Source of the DNA: Bacteroidales bacterium | GTDB taxonomy: Bacteria; Bacteroidota; Bacteroidia; Bacteroidales; UBA10428 | NCBI GenBank assembly: GCA_016934055.1 | Contig: JAFGTR010000100.1 | Coordinates: 1 to 43,119 of the forward strand | Length of the DNA stretch: 43,119 nucleotides | Direction of reading: 5' to 3' | Shown: positions 7,899 to 15,370 of the stretch, one piece after another | How the letters are laid out: every line of letters starts with the position of its first letter | How positions within the stretch are numbered: position 1 is the first letter of the stretch | Notes under the pieces: generated by a model | Told to the model about the DNA's origin: nothing | Database searches by the model: none | Seen by the model: only the letters and a program-made list of their open reading frames with translations | Made by a program: the position numbers and the translations under genes

Positions 7899-9407
7899 TC
7901 ACGGACATCCTATCAATGTCGTTTTCAGTGCCCCTGAAGTTCCTACAGTGATGCGCCAGCAACTGCCATCTGATGCTTTCAGTATGATGCCGCTTCCGAT
8001 GGTTTCAACATACACATCTCCTTCAGTTACCTGTAGTTTTGAGTGAGGAATAGTTGTACCAATACCCACATTTCCATTTCTGGTAATTGACATTTTTGAA
8101 TCAGATAATGTTACATCACTATCATCAGCAGTATTGTCCATTAGAAAATGCAATGTCCCTGTACCATAGGATGCTGTCCGCTCAAGTGCTATGGCTGCTT
8201 TAACCCAGCCACCACCGGGTTCGTTATTAAAACCTATCCCGACAGCATTGCCTCCGGTTTCTGTTTCATCCAGGTTGTGTACCATTAAGGGAATATTTAA
8301 TCCGTTGTTGTCAACCGTTATGTGAAGTTTCCTGTCAGGATAAGCGGTTCCCAGTCCCAAATTACCATTGTTATCAATAACAGCCTTTATATCAGGTTCA
8401 TCATTCACCCCGGTACTGTTGCCAAAGCGTACAATATCACCGGTGCTGTAGGCCACAAAATGATGTGCCCAGTTATCACCACCGCCCTGATATAACAAGC
8501 CATGATTAGTATTTAATACAGAAGATGTACCAAAACCAGGCATATTTTTATCAGTGCCAAAGATGAACGGTCCGTTAAAATGCAGCTTTACTTTTGGATC
8601 AGTTATACCAAAACCAACATTTCCTTCCCTGGTAATTGACATTTTTGAGTCTGATAAAGTTACATCACTATCATCGGCGGTATTATCCAAAAGAAAATGC
8701 ATGGTGCCTGTACCATAATATGCTGTTCTTTCGTGTGCTATTGCTGCTTTAACCCAGCCACCACCCGGTTCGTTATTAAAACCTATCCCGACAGCATTGC
8801 CTCCTGATTCTGTTTCATCAAGATTGTGAACCATAAGGGGGATATTCAGGCCATTGCTGTCAACCTGTATATGCAGTTTCCTTGACGGATTGGCTGTACC
8901 TACACCAACTGAGTAATCCGTGTACACCAGATTGTTATCCTTTTTCCACATGGTATCCTGTATTGGCAGGGTAACAATGTTTCCTCCGGTTATTGACAAA
9001 TCATATCCGCTTACACTTAATTCCAGATTATCAGTATGAGCTGCATACAGCGCATAAGGAACAGAAAGTAACTGACTGGTTCCCATTTCGGTTCCGTTCA
9101 CTGCTAATTTTATATAATAGGGGCCCGCTGACCAGTCGATGTTACCCAGGTCAGTCGTGTTCACAGAGCCCACCTGAAGGTTTATCAGTCCAACACCATT
9201 GGTTTTGGTATTATGGGTTTCGGTAAATACCTGGGTGCCTGTGGTACTGCCCTGTATGATGGATATCTGAACACTGACATCTGTACCGGCAAGGAGGTTG
9301 CCTGATGCATCACGTAAAGCGGCCTGGTAATTAAATCCTTCCGGGGCCTGTCCGGAACCTGTTGCAAAGTATAATATTGCAGACAGAATGATTAGAATTT
9401 TTTTCAT
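7899..9407 (-). CDS. Secreted repeat protein with tail-fibre-like N-terminal domain
   Basis: A 502-residue exported protein starting at MKKILIILSAILYFATGSGQ; an in-frame upstream Met at 9461 would overlap the preceding gene and is rejected. After the signal peptide comes a ~105-residue domain (GFNYQAALRDASGNLL ... LLSVPYALYAA) shared with the large protein at 10001. Two copies of a ~96-residue unit (mature numbering about 170-265 and 353-448; DNA 8613-8900 and 8064-8351) are nearly identical, for example NIPLMVHNLDETE and GGNAVGIGFNNEPGGGW, and each contains GNVGFG/GNVGIG motifs found in phage-tail-like Bacteroidota surface proteins. The C-terminus (CWRITVGTSGALKTTLIGCP) is not a T9SS sorting domain. 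It lies 7 bp after a small T9SS-sorted protein gene and is surely co-transcribed. Role: surface or adhesin-like, inferred. Confidence 0.8.
   Translation of the reverse strand: MKKILIILSAILYFATGSGQAPEGFNYQAALRDASGNLLAGTDVSVQISIIQGSTTGTQVFTETHNTKTNGVGLINLQVGSVNTTDLGNIDWSAGPYYIKLAVNGTEMGTSQLLSVPYALYAAHTDNLELSVSGYDLSITGGNIVTLPIQDTMWKKDNNLVYTDYSVGVGTANPSRKLHIQVDSNGLNIPLMVHNLDETESGGNAVGIGFNNEPGGGWVKAAIAHERTAYYGTGTMHFLLDNTADDSDVTLSDSKMSITREGNVGFGITDPKVKLHFNGPFIFGTDKNMPGFGTSSVLNTNHGLLYQGGGDNWAHHFVAYSTGDIVRFGNSTGVNDEPDIKAVIDNNGNLGLGTAYPDRKLHITVDNNGLNIPLMVHNLDETETGGNAVGIGFNNEPGGGWVKAAIALERTASYGTGTLHFLMDNTADDSDVTLSDSKMSITRNGNVGIGTTIPHSKLQVTEGDVYVETIGSGIILKASDGSCWRITVGTSGALKTTLIGCP
8064..8351 (-). repeat. 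Intragenic 288-bp repeat, C-terminal copy
   Basis: Second copy of a 96-codon segment; the first copy is at 8613-8900. Protein identity is very high (only scattered changes such as S/T, H/L, Y/S) and long nucleotide blocks are shared, pointing to a recent duplication within the gene. Confidence 0.85.
8613..8900 (-). repeat. Intragenic 288-bp repeat, N-terminal copy
   Basis: First copy of the segment described at 8064-8351. The ~87 codons between the copies are unique and contain a third, diverged NGNLGLG motif. Confidence 0.85.
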
Positions 9408-9414
9408 GGCTGAT

Positions 9415-9891
9415 TTATTTAAGGGTTTTGATGATTTTGTAGGTATTAATCTTTTGTTCACCGTTATGTATTATTAAATAGTACACAGAAGGGGCATAAT
9501 CCACGAAGGGAATTTCAACCTCCTGACTGTGCATCTTCTCCTGTTTAAGTATTTTTCCGTTCATATCCGTCAGGGTATAGGAAAATTTATCCTGTATCAT
9601 GTTTTCAGTTTTTATGGTCACTCTGTCCGATACCGGATTTGGGAAAACGGTAATTTCCATATCGGGCATCTCCAATTCCTGAACAGCTGATATGATCAGA
9701 ACAGGCTGATGGAAACCCTGGGTGAGCATGGCATCGTTATCGGCCAATGTTTCGATTATGACTTCTCCCAAAGTCCAGTCAATGCTTTTGCTGCCTGAGG
9801 TGTTAGTATTTCCAGCGGTGGCAATAACCTCCTGCGAAAAGCCGTATGGTACGATATACAGGATCAGGGAAAATAAGATCAGTTTTTTCAT
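9415..9891 (-). CDS. Small T9SS type A sorting-domain protein
   Basis: A 158-residue exported protein. The signal peptide is MKKLILFSLILYIVPYGFSQ. A short domain with SGSKSIDWTLGEVIIETL and LTQGFHQP (about 33-65) follows, a pattern common just ahead of T9SS sorting domains. The C-terminal ~75 residues are a type A sorting domain: VFPNPVSDRVTI, then YTLTDMNGKILKQEKM, and a final YYLIIHNGEQKINTYKIIKTLK. Such domains direct export through the type IX system and attachment to the cell surface. There is almost no cargo between signal and sorting domain. It is a paralogue of the protein at 12381 (same LYxxPYxFSQ signal end), and each precedes a large CTD-less secreted protein. Confidence 0.88.
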   Translation of the reverse strand: MKKLILFSLILYIVPYGFSQEVIATAGNTNTSGSKSIDWTLGEVIIETLADNDAMLTQGFHQPVLIISAVQELEMPDMEITVFPNPVSDRVTIKTENMIQDKFSYTLTDMNGKILKQEKMHSQEVEIPFVDYAPSVYYLIIHNGEQKINTYKIIKTLK

Positions 9892-9950
9892 GGTTTTAAT
9901 GATTAATAGTTTATCAGGTTATATAGTTATGAAAGTCTTCGATTGACATA

Positions 9951-9978
9951 AGGCCTGGGGTGCAACCCCCGACCAGTT
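9951..9978. repeat. GC-rich palindromic repeat (GGTCGGGGG family), copy 1
   Basis: AGGCCTGGGGTGCAACCCCC then GACCAG resembles the element at 12311-12338 (AAGGTCGGGGG-TTTAA-CCCCCCGACCAG). Here the left arm is less perfect. It lies between the two surface modules. Confidence 0.6.
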
Positions 9979-10000
9979 ATGAGGAGATGAATAAAACAAC

Positions 10001-12133
10001 TTAATCCTTTAAACAGCGGATAGAATACCCTATTCTTTTACTGGTGCTTATTTTCCATACGTTACTATAGTCGTGAATTATATATCGGTTATACGCATTA
10101 TTAATTGAGGTTTCCTTAGAAGACCACCACAGACCTGATTCACCAATAATGTTAAACAAGCCGTCGTAATTTCGATAGCTGGCCGGAAGTGCAGTAAAAC
10201 CTGTTTCATTGGTTGCTCCAATATTTGGATTTGTCCAATGTTCTAAACCGGCTTCTTTAAGTTTTCCTCCGGCAATAGATTCACCACCAAGGTATTCTGT
10301 TAATGTTATCCATTCATCATTAGTTGGTACGTGCCAGCCGGCGGGACAAAGCTTTCCGGTTTCAACGGTATACCAATTATACAAAGCCCCATACATGTAT
10401 TTATTGGCTGCTTCATCATTACTATGCCAACAATAGGCAGGAGTAGCTAAATTGCTCCATTCGTAATTATCTGTAACCAGTGGTATTGTTGTGCCATCAT
10501 TATATCTTGTCGTTTTAAGATTTTCTGCCATCCAGGTTTGTGTTCCAATTATAACGGTAGGATATACATTTCCAATAATGTCGATGATAGTACCACCACT
10601 AATTCCAATCAGCCCGTTGATTCTTTCCGTTAAAGCATCAAGCATGGCTTCAAGCTTGTCTACATATGCTTTTGTGGCCGCATCCTTCTCATTAACAGGG
10701 TCAGCAAGATTTGTTATGTTCATTCCGTCTGCATCATTTCCTTGCACAAGGATGTCTGAGAGGTTTTGACTGCCAGTACTTCCGGTTAAATCACTTAAAT
10801 CAACTGCATTTATTCCACCGGCATCAGAAATTTCAAGCATGGTGCCGTTAATAGCCATACCAGTTATTAATTCATTTGTCGGATCAGAATCAGCATCATT
10901 GGCGCTATCTGGTAATTGAATTGTATTTCCGTTAGATATGGTTAACTGATGACAGTCAACTGACAGCGATTGTTTATCTGTGTTATCGAGATAGGGATTA
11001 AGATCAACCTGATCAGGTTTCCCGTTGGTTGATAGTGATAGTATATTATATTTAATACTCAATTCCTGAATTTCATTGGTTGCATCTCCATCCACTTCAG
11101 AAGTCAGATAACCATTGTTCGCCACCATGGCATCCACTTCAGCTTCGGTCAGACGGGTGTCAGTATCGTCAAGGTAATCACTCAAATCAATTTCTGTTGG
11201 TGTGTCGTTTTTGGTTATGGTAAGTATGTTACCTGTCAGCTGCAAATCCTGCAATTCATTAGCCGGATCGGCATCGGCGTCCTCTACTTCATCAGGCAGG
11301 GTAACAGTGTTGCCTTCCGATATGGTGAGATCATGCCCGCTGACCGATAAGGTTTGGTCGTCTGTATCGGGTTCATACCCGTCCTGTAACACACTCAGGT
11401 CAACCGTACTTCCGTTAGACAGGCTCAGGCTGGTACCGGACAGGCTGATATCCTGCAGTTCGTTCTCAGGATCAGCATCAGCATCCTCCGTGTCATCAGG
11501 CAGGGTTATTGTGCTTCCGCTGGTAATGCTTAAAGAATGATCATTGATTTCCAGGTCCTGCAGTTCATTAGCCGGATCTGCATCAGCATCTTCTGTGCCA
11601 TCCTGCAACCCCGAAAGATCGATGATGGTCAGTATTCCGCCTTCAGTAATCTCAAGGAAGGTGCCGTTCAATACCACACTATTGATGAGCTCATTTGCCG
11701 GGTCTGCGTCATTGTCGTCATTATTAAGCACGCCACCGGCAAATAAGGCATAAGGTACGGAAAGCAACTGATGAGATCCGTCTTCAAGCCGGAAATTATC
11801 ACCCCCTCTTGGGTCGAGCTCTATTTTGAGGTAATAATCATCGGCACCCCAGTCGATATCGGAAAAGGCACCTGATTGCGGAGTTCCTTCACCGATATTC
11901 ACATCCATCAGCCCGAACTTGTTGGTTGTTGTCTGATGTATTTCAATAAATACAGGCGTTCCGTATTCGCTTCCCTGGTAGATGGTAAAGCGCAGGGAAA
12001 TGGTTTTGTTCGGTAAGGGCAATCCCCATTCGTTTTTGGCCATCGCCTTGTATTTCATGGCCTGAGGGGGCTGGGCGTTAAGCGTTACAGCAGCCAGCAA
12101 AAAAGCTGCACATAAAGTAAATGTTCGTTTCAT
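10001..12133 (-). CDS. Large secreted repeat protein with FISUMP C-terminal domain
   Basis: A 710-residue exported protein (signal peptide MKRTFTLCAAFLLAAVTLNAQ). Residues ~22-135 are the same N-terminal domain as in the protein at 7899 (MKYKAMAKNEWGLPLPNK ... LLSVPYALFAGG). Residues ~135-490 hold about six units beginning with an acidic DADADPANEL(Q/I) motif and continuing with a strand pattern such as LSVSGHDLTISEGNTVTLPD; the Asp-rich segments may bind calcium, which is inference. A short phage-fibre-like AATKAYVDKLEAMLDAL coiled coil (about 500-516) follows, then the FISUMP (Fibrobacter succinogenes major paralogous) domain to the end, with GTQTWMAENLKTTRYNDG, GALYNWYTV, LCPAGWHVPTNDEW and GYSIRCLKD. 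No T9SS sorting domain is visible. It is preceded 247 bp upstream by a small T9SS protein gene. Confidence 0.87.
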   Translation of the reverse strand: MKRTFTLCAAFLLAAVTLNAQPPQAMKYKAMAKNEWGLPLPNKTISLRFTIYQGSEYGTPVFIEIHQTTTNKFGLMDVNIGEGTPQSGAFSDIDWGADDYYLKIELDPRGGDNFRLEDGSHQLLSVPYALFAGGVLNNDDNDADPANELINSVVLNGTFLEITEGGILTIIDLSGLQDGTEDADADPANELQDLEINDHSLSITSGSTITLPDDTEDADADPENELQDISLSGTSLSLSNGSTVDLSVLQDGYEPDTDDQTLSVSGHDLTISEGNTVTLPDEVEDADADPANELQDLQLTGNILTITKNDTPTEIDLSDYLDDTDTRLTEAEVDAMVANNGYLTSEVDGDATNEIQELSIKYNILSLSTNGKPDQVDLNPYLDNTDKQSLSVDCHQLTISNGNTIQLPDSANDADSDPTNELITGMAINGTMLEISDAGGINAVDLSDLTGSTGSQNLSDILVQGNDADGMNITNLADPVNEKDAATKAYVDKLEAMLDALTERINGLIGISGGTIIDIIGNVYPTVIIGTQTWMAENLKTTRYNDGTTIPLVTDNYEWSNLATPAYCWHSNDEAANKYMYGALYNWYTVETGKLCPAGWHVPTNDEWITLTEYLGGESIAGGKLKEAGLEHWTNPNIGATNETGFTALPASYRNYDGLFNIIGESGLWWSSKETSINNAYNRYIIHDYSNVWKISTSKRIGYSIRCLKD

Positions 12134-12242
12134 GGTTGTTTGGATTTATGGTTAAAAATGATTTGATGCTTGTTTTGGTTTATTATTTGGTACTGGATAT
12201 TCTGTTTTTTAAAGAATTCTATAAATAAAAGGCCGGTGTGGA

Positions 12243-12299
12243 GGCACAAGCGGACGTTTGCGCCAGTGTGTGAAGATCTTGCGCCAGTGTGTGAAGATC
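12243..12299. repeat. ACAAGCGGA-type element followed by a 21-bp tandem duplication
   Basis: GGCACAAGCGGACGTTTGCGCC (12243-12264) is a near-palindrome matching the arms at 2729-2753 and 2831-2855. It runs into two exact 21-bp units (12258-12278 and 12279-12299, TTGCGCCAGTG...AAGATC), so part of the element has been duplicated in tandem. Confidence 0.75.
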
Positions 12300-12310
12300 T
12301 CGACAGATAC

Positions 12311-12338
12311 AAGGTCGGGGGTTTAACCCCCCGACCAG
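12311..12338. repeat. GC-rich palindromic repeat (GGTCGGGGG family), copy 2
   Basis: GGTCGGGGG (12313-12321), loop TTTAA, CCCCCCGACC (12327-12336): a strong near-perfect hairpin. It may act as a terminator or attenuator between the small T9SS gene and the FISUMP gene, but its recurrence at 9951 argues for a dispersed repeat. Confidence 0.7.
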
Positions 12339-12380
12339 CGAGACTGCGAAACCAGGGTTTGGGTGGATTTAGGGGACCCA

Positions 12381-12845
12381 TTAATGCCTGATGATCTTAA
12401 CGGTCTCATAGTCGTTGTAATCAGAATCGTAAACCCTGAGGATATAGGTTCCGTATGTGAAATCACCGATATTGATCTCAACGAGACTGGTACTGAGTGA
12501 AACGGATTTCAACACGTTTCCTTTCAGATCAACCAGCTCTGCCTGCAAATTGGATTCACTTTCACCATTAACTGTAACATAAATATATTCCTTTGTCAGT
12601 GTAGGATAGATCTTAATCAGGGTTCCGTTCTGCATGACAAGTTCAGACTGGATATCTGTATTTACATTTGTTACTGACTGATCCTGGCAGAAGTCAATGA
12701 TATTCTCACCAATGGCCCAGCTCATGACAAAGTCTTCTGCCACAATGCTGCTGCCTGAAGCAGAAACAATATCGGAGGAAGCGGTCTGGGAAAAACTGTA
12801 TGGTATGACATACAATAGAAGAGCTATACAAATTATTATTTTCAT
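12381..12845 (-). CDS. Small T9SS sorting-domain protein
   Basis: A 154-residue exported protein, paralogous to the one at 9415. Signal peptide MKIIICIALLLYVIPYSFSQ. A short domain with VMSWAIGENIIDFC (about 42-55) corresponds to DWTLGEVIIETL of the paralogue. The C-terminal ~75 residues form a T9SS sorting domain (IKIYPTLTKEYIYVTV, ELVDLKGNVLKSVSL, TYGTYILRVYDSDYNDYETVKIIRH). The usual PNP motif is replaced by PTL, a conservative variant. It is the first gene of the four-gene surface locus. Downstream, 247 bp with inserted repeats separate it from the FISUMP gene. Confidence 0.83.
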   Translation of the reverse strand: MKIIICIALLLYVIPYSFSQTASSDIVSASGSSIVAEDFVMSWAIGENIIDFCQDQSVTNVNTDIQSELVMQNGTLIKIYPTLTKEYIYVTVNGESESNLQAELVDLKGNVLKSVSLSTSLVEINIGDFTYGTYILRVYDSDYNDYETVKIIRH

Positions 12846-12898
12846 CGTTCACATTTTTGGTTGGATATGAAGATTCATTGTCTCAGATCTGTATCATT

Positions 12899-13789
12899 TC
12901 AGGCAACAGCCACCATACTTCTGGCAAAATCCCTGACGGACTTAAGCTTAATATTAAACTTGCCAAGGGTGTTTCTCATATCGATCGGATCGCCATTTGC
13001 CACACAAAGCATCAGACCGGCAAATGATTTTTCCATCGGATCGGCAGCCGATTGCAGTTGTGAGCTTAATGCTTCAACAGGGACGTGCTCAATCTCAAAT
13101 TTCTTTCCGCTGAGTTCTTCAAAGATCTTCACGGCGTCAAGTTGTGAGAGTTTTTCAGGTCCGCCCAGTTCGAGCACGGCATTTCTTGCATAAGGATTCT
13201 TCAGGCTCTCCACTGCAAACCAGGCAACATCGAACAGTGATATATAACTCAATGGCTTTGTGCCCTCACCACAGAGCCTTACTTTGGCATTGGCCGCATC
13301 AAATCCCACCATGGGCGAGAGCCAGGCCTCCATAAAGCAGCTTGGACGAAGAATTGTATAGACCATCCCGTTATTTTGAAGATTCTGTTCAACAGCACGT
13401 TTGGCATTGCGAAGCGGGAAATCCAGGTCGATCTGACCTGAAAAAGAGGTATAAATAAATCGTGTTACCCCCGCCAGCCTGGATTCATCAACCAGGCTTA
13501 TCATCCCGTTGCGATCCACCAGCAACGGATCATTCTCATTTGGAACATAGGAAAAAGGCATGGATGATGCCGTTGTAATGACGGTTGTTACATCACGCAA
13601 AACAGGTTTGAATGTTGAACTTTTACGAAGATCTCCCCGCACGATTTCAACACCGAGTTCCTGTAACTTGTTTACTTTAACCGGATCAGAGGTTTCCCTG
13701 ACCATAGCCCTTACCGGGTTGTCTTCTTTTCTGAGGCGCCGGCAGATCTCATTGCCGAGCATGCCTGTTGCTCCGATTACTAAGATCAT
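12899..13789 (-). CDS. NmrA-like NAD(P)-binding oxidoreductase-family protein
   Basis: A 296-residue atypical SDR (NmrA/NAD(P)H-binding) protein. It begins MILVIGATGMLGNEICRRL, whose GATGMLG is the Rossmann glycine motif; an upstream in-frame Met at 13843 would add 18 unrelated residues and is not used. Further family marks are VRGDLRKSSTFKPVL (a D-L pair after beta-3), YTSFSGQ (the usual YxxxK is absent) and PSCFMEAW. Proteins of this group either reduce quinone-like or ketone substrates or sense NAD(P) redox state; which applies here is unknown. It is followed by the surface locus 53 bp away, with no functional link evident. Confidence 0.85.
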   Translation of the reverse strand: MILVIGATGMLGNEICRRLRKEDNPVRAMVRETSDPVKVNKLQELGVEIVRGDLRKSSTFKPVLRDVTTVITTASSMPFSYVPNENDPLLVDRNGMISLVDESRLAGVTRFIYTSFSGQIDLDFPLRNAKRAVEQNLQNNGMVYTILRPSCFMEAWLSPMVGFDAANAKVRLCGEGTKPLSYISLFDVAWFAVESLKNPYARNAVLELGGPEKLSQLDAVKIFEELSGKKFEIEHVPVEALSSQLQSAADPMEKSFAGLMLCVANGDPIDMRNTLGKFNIKLKSVRDFARSMVAVA

Positions 13790-13893
13790 GGTTTTGTTCT
13801 TTTTATTTGGTTTGAATTTTCTGAACCAAATGTACAATTCCAAAGAGGCCTGATTCTAACAGGTTTGTAACAAAAAATGACGGGAATGTAACA

Positions 13894-13921
13894 AGTGAAA
13901 AGTGAAAAAGGAAAAACGAAA
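13894..13921. repeat. Heptamer tandem array AGTGAAA (4 units)
   Basis: AGTGAAA, AGTGAAA, AAGGAAA, AACGAAA: 7-bp period, decaying to the right. Same GTGAA core as 2866-2907 and 41475-41530. Confidence 0.7.
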
Positions 13922-13930
13922 GGCTAAGAG

Positions 13931-13993
13931 GGGATTGTTTGGTTTGTTAAAATGATTGTAGCGGTTGTATTTGTTGTGATTGTTTTGGTTGTT
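13931..13993. repeat. Nonamer tandem array, units ending in TGTT/GATT (7 units)
   Basis: Seven exact 9-bp steps: GGGATTGTT, TGGTTTGTT, AAAATGATT, GTAGCGGTT, GTATTTGTT, GTGATTGTT, TTGGTTGTT. The 3' half is conserved and the 5' half varies. On the minus strand it encodes an artefactual Asn-rich reading frame. Confidence 0.75.
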
Positions 13994-14069
13994 AAAGAAG
14001 ACGGCTTTAAGAATAAAATCTATGCAATCTGAGAGAACGGTTTCAGTATTAGAAGTAAAACATATAATG

Positions 14070-15260
14070 TTAAGATATTGATGAATCAGGGCTAACAAGT
14101 TGTTCTAGATCAGCATTCGATCGGATAATTATTTTCTTTTTAGCGTTGATTTTATTGAAAAGGAGATTTTGCTTTTCTGATAACGCTTCATGGTGATACT
14201 TTACTTCGATTAGAATCTTATTTTCGGTGAAAAAATCAATTTCTGCAGTGTCCTGATAAATATAAGATGGTTTCAAACCCTTTATTTGTAAAAAAACATA
14301 GTTTTCAAACAAACTTCCTTTGTCTCTGAAACCTGTATATGAAGTTCTGATACCCAGATCGGGCGCGTATACTTTTTTTGCGGATAATAAACGTTCATTG
14401 GTCTTGCCATGCCTGCCCAACAAGTAAACGAGATAGGCATCTGAGAAAAACGTCAAATACCGTTTTGATGTATCAGGAGAAATCTGAAGTATGGTGGCAA
14501 TTTTATTAATACTAACCAGCTTGCCTGCCCTTTCCATTAACAAAAGAAAGTAATCTATCAGAATTCTTGGATCCTTAATATTGTTGACAGCGGCAATATC
14601 TTTAAATATAATATCATCAACCAATGTCTGAAGATAAGATGGATCTCCCTTTAAAACATATTCCGGTATACCCCCGGTTTTTAGAAATTCTTCAAAATAG
14701 CCCGGAATAAGATGGGCATCTGCCTTTTTGATTTTTATATTCTTAAAGAGCAAATATTCATTGAAATCCAGTGGTAATAACTCAAAAATAACAGATCTTC
14801 CGGTAAGATAAGGCCTTTTGCTTTTCAACAAAGAGGCGCTTGATGATGATGCAAATATTTTAACATTATGGTTATCAAATAAATTCTTTAGTTGTATTTC
14901 ATAATCCTTCTTATAGGTTATTTCATCAAAAAACAAATAAATATGCTCACCGAAACCCAGCTTATGGACTTTTCTATACTCTTCAACAATATCAATAATG
15001 CTTTTGTTAATGAGCATATAATCATCCATGCAGATGTACAAAACATATTTTGAATTAATGTTGTGTTTATGAATCAGAGTTTGAATCAGCATTTTCAGAA
15101 AAGTGGTTTTACCAATCCGTCTTAATCCTGTAATAAAAACGATTTGCCTGTTATTCAGTTGGTGCAGCAGTGTTTCGAAGATCTTATCTCGTTGTATGAA
15201 GGAAGCATCCAAATAGCCTTTTTCCCACCAGGGATTATACCGATGCAACAGATTTTCCAT
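14070..15260 (-). CDS. AAA ATPase with C-terminal DUF4143 domain
   Basis: A 396-residue protein of the AAA_14/DUF4143 class, common in Bacteroidota and archaea and of unknown cellular role. Walker A is GLRRIGKTT (about 45-53), Walker B is IYLFFDEIT (about 106-114), and a sensor-like SSSSASLL lies near 140. The C-terminal half (about 200-396) is DUF4143, with a PD-(D/E)xK-like pattern EIDFFTENKILIEVK (about 345-359) typical of the nuclease-like fold in this family. A winged-helix-like segment (VSINKIATILQISPDTSKRYL) is in between. It appears monocistronic. Its upstream region carries two matched palindromes (15288-15339), implying repression or autoregulation. Confidence 0.88.
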   Translation of the reverse strand: MENLLHRYNPWWEKGYLDASFIQRDKIFETLLHQLNNRQIVFITGLRRIGKTTFLKMLIQTLIHKHNINSKYVLYICMDDYMLINKSIIDIVEEYRKVHKLGFGEHIYLFFDEITYKKDYEIQLKNLFDNHNVKIFASSSSASLLKSKRPYLTGRSVIFELLPLDFNEYLLFKNIKIKKADAHLIPGYFEEFLKTGGIPEYVLKGDPSYLQTLVDDIIFKDIAAVNNIKDPRILIDYFLLLMERAGKLVSINKIATILQISPDTSKRYLTFFSDAYLVYLLGRHGKTNERLLSAKKVYAPDLGIRTSYTGFRDKGSLFENYVFLQIKGLKPSYIYQDTAEIDFFTENKILIEVKYHHEALSEKQNLLFNKINAKKKIIIRSNADLEQLVSPDSSIS

Positions 15261-15287
15261 GAGGTAAATTTAATATAAAAATTGATA

Positions 15288-15306
15288 TATACGACAATAT
15301 CGTATA
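15288..15306. promoter_or_regulatory. Operator-like palindrome TATACGAC-AAT-ATCGTATA
   Basis: A 19-bp palindrome with 8-bp arms and 3-bp spacer, one arm mismatch, starting 28 bp before the ATPase start codon. The same sequence occurs again at 15321-15339. Probably a binding site for a dimeric repressor. The regulator is not identifiable in the window. Confidence 0.7.
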
Positions 15307-15320
15307 AAATAAATAAAATC

Positions 15321-15339
15321 TATACGACACCGTCGTATA
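15321..15339. promoter_or_regulatory. Operator-like palindrome TATACGAC-ACC-GTCGTATA
   Basis: A perfect 19-bp palindrome with 8-bp arms. Its centre is 33 bp from that of the site at 15288, about three helical turns, so two dimers would bind the same DNA face. Confidence 0.72.
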
Positions 15340-15370
15340 ATTATTGATTTTTTGCAACTGAAAAGATGCT

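Noticed and set aside
9415..9461. Upstream start of the large repeat protein at 9461
   Set aside because: It would overlap the preceding T9SS gene and place 18 polar residues before an otherwise perfect signal peptide starting at 9407.
11202..11540. Ser-rich plus-strand frame opposite the FISUMP gene
   Set aside because: Repeated GSASASS strings are the reverse reading of the Asp-rich repeats; not a real protein.
12170..12391. Short frames on both strands in the surface-locus spacer
   Set aside because: They run through the 21-bp duplication and the GC palindrome, with residue strings dictated by those repeats.
13856..14098. Asn-rich 80-codon minus-strand frame
   Set aside because: It is the translation of the nonamer array and overlaps the 3' end of the ATPase gene; low-complexity artefact.
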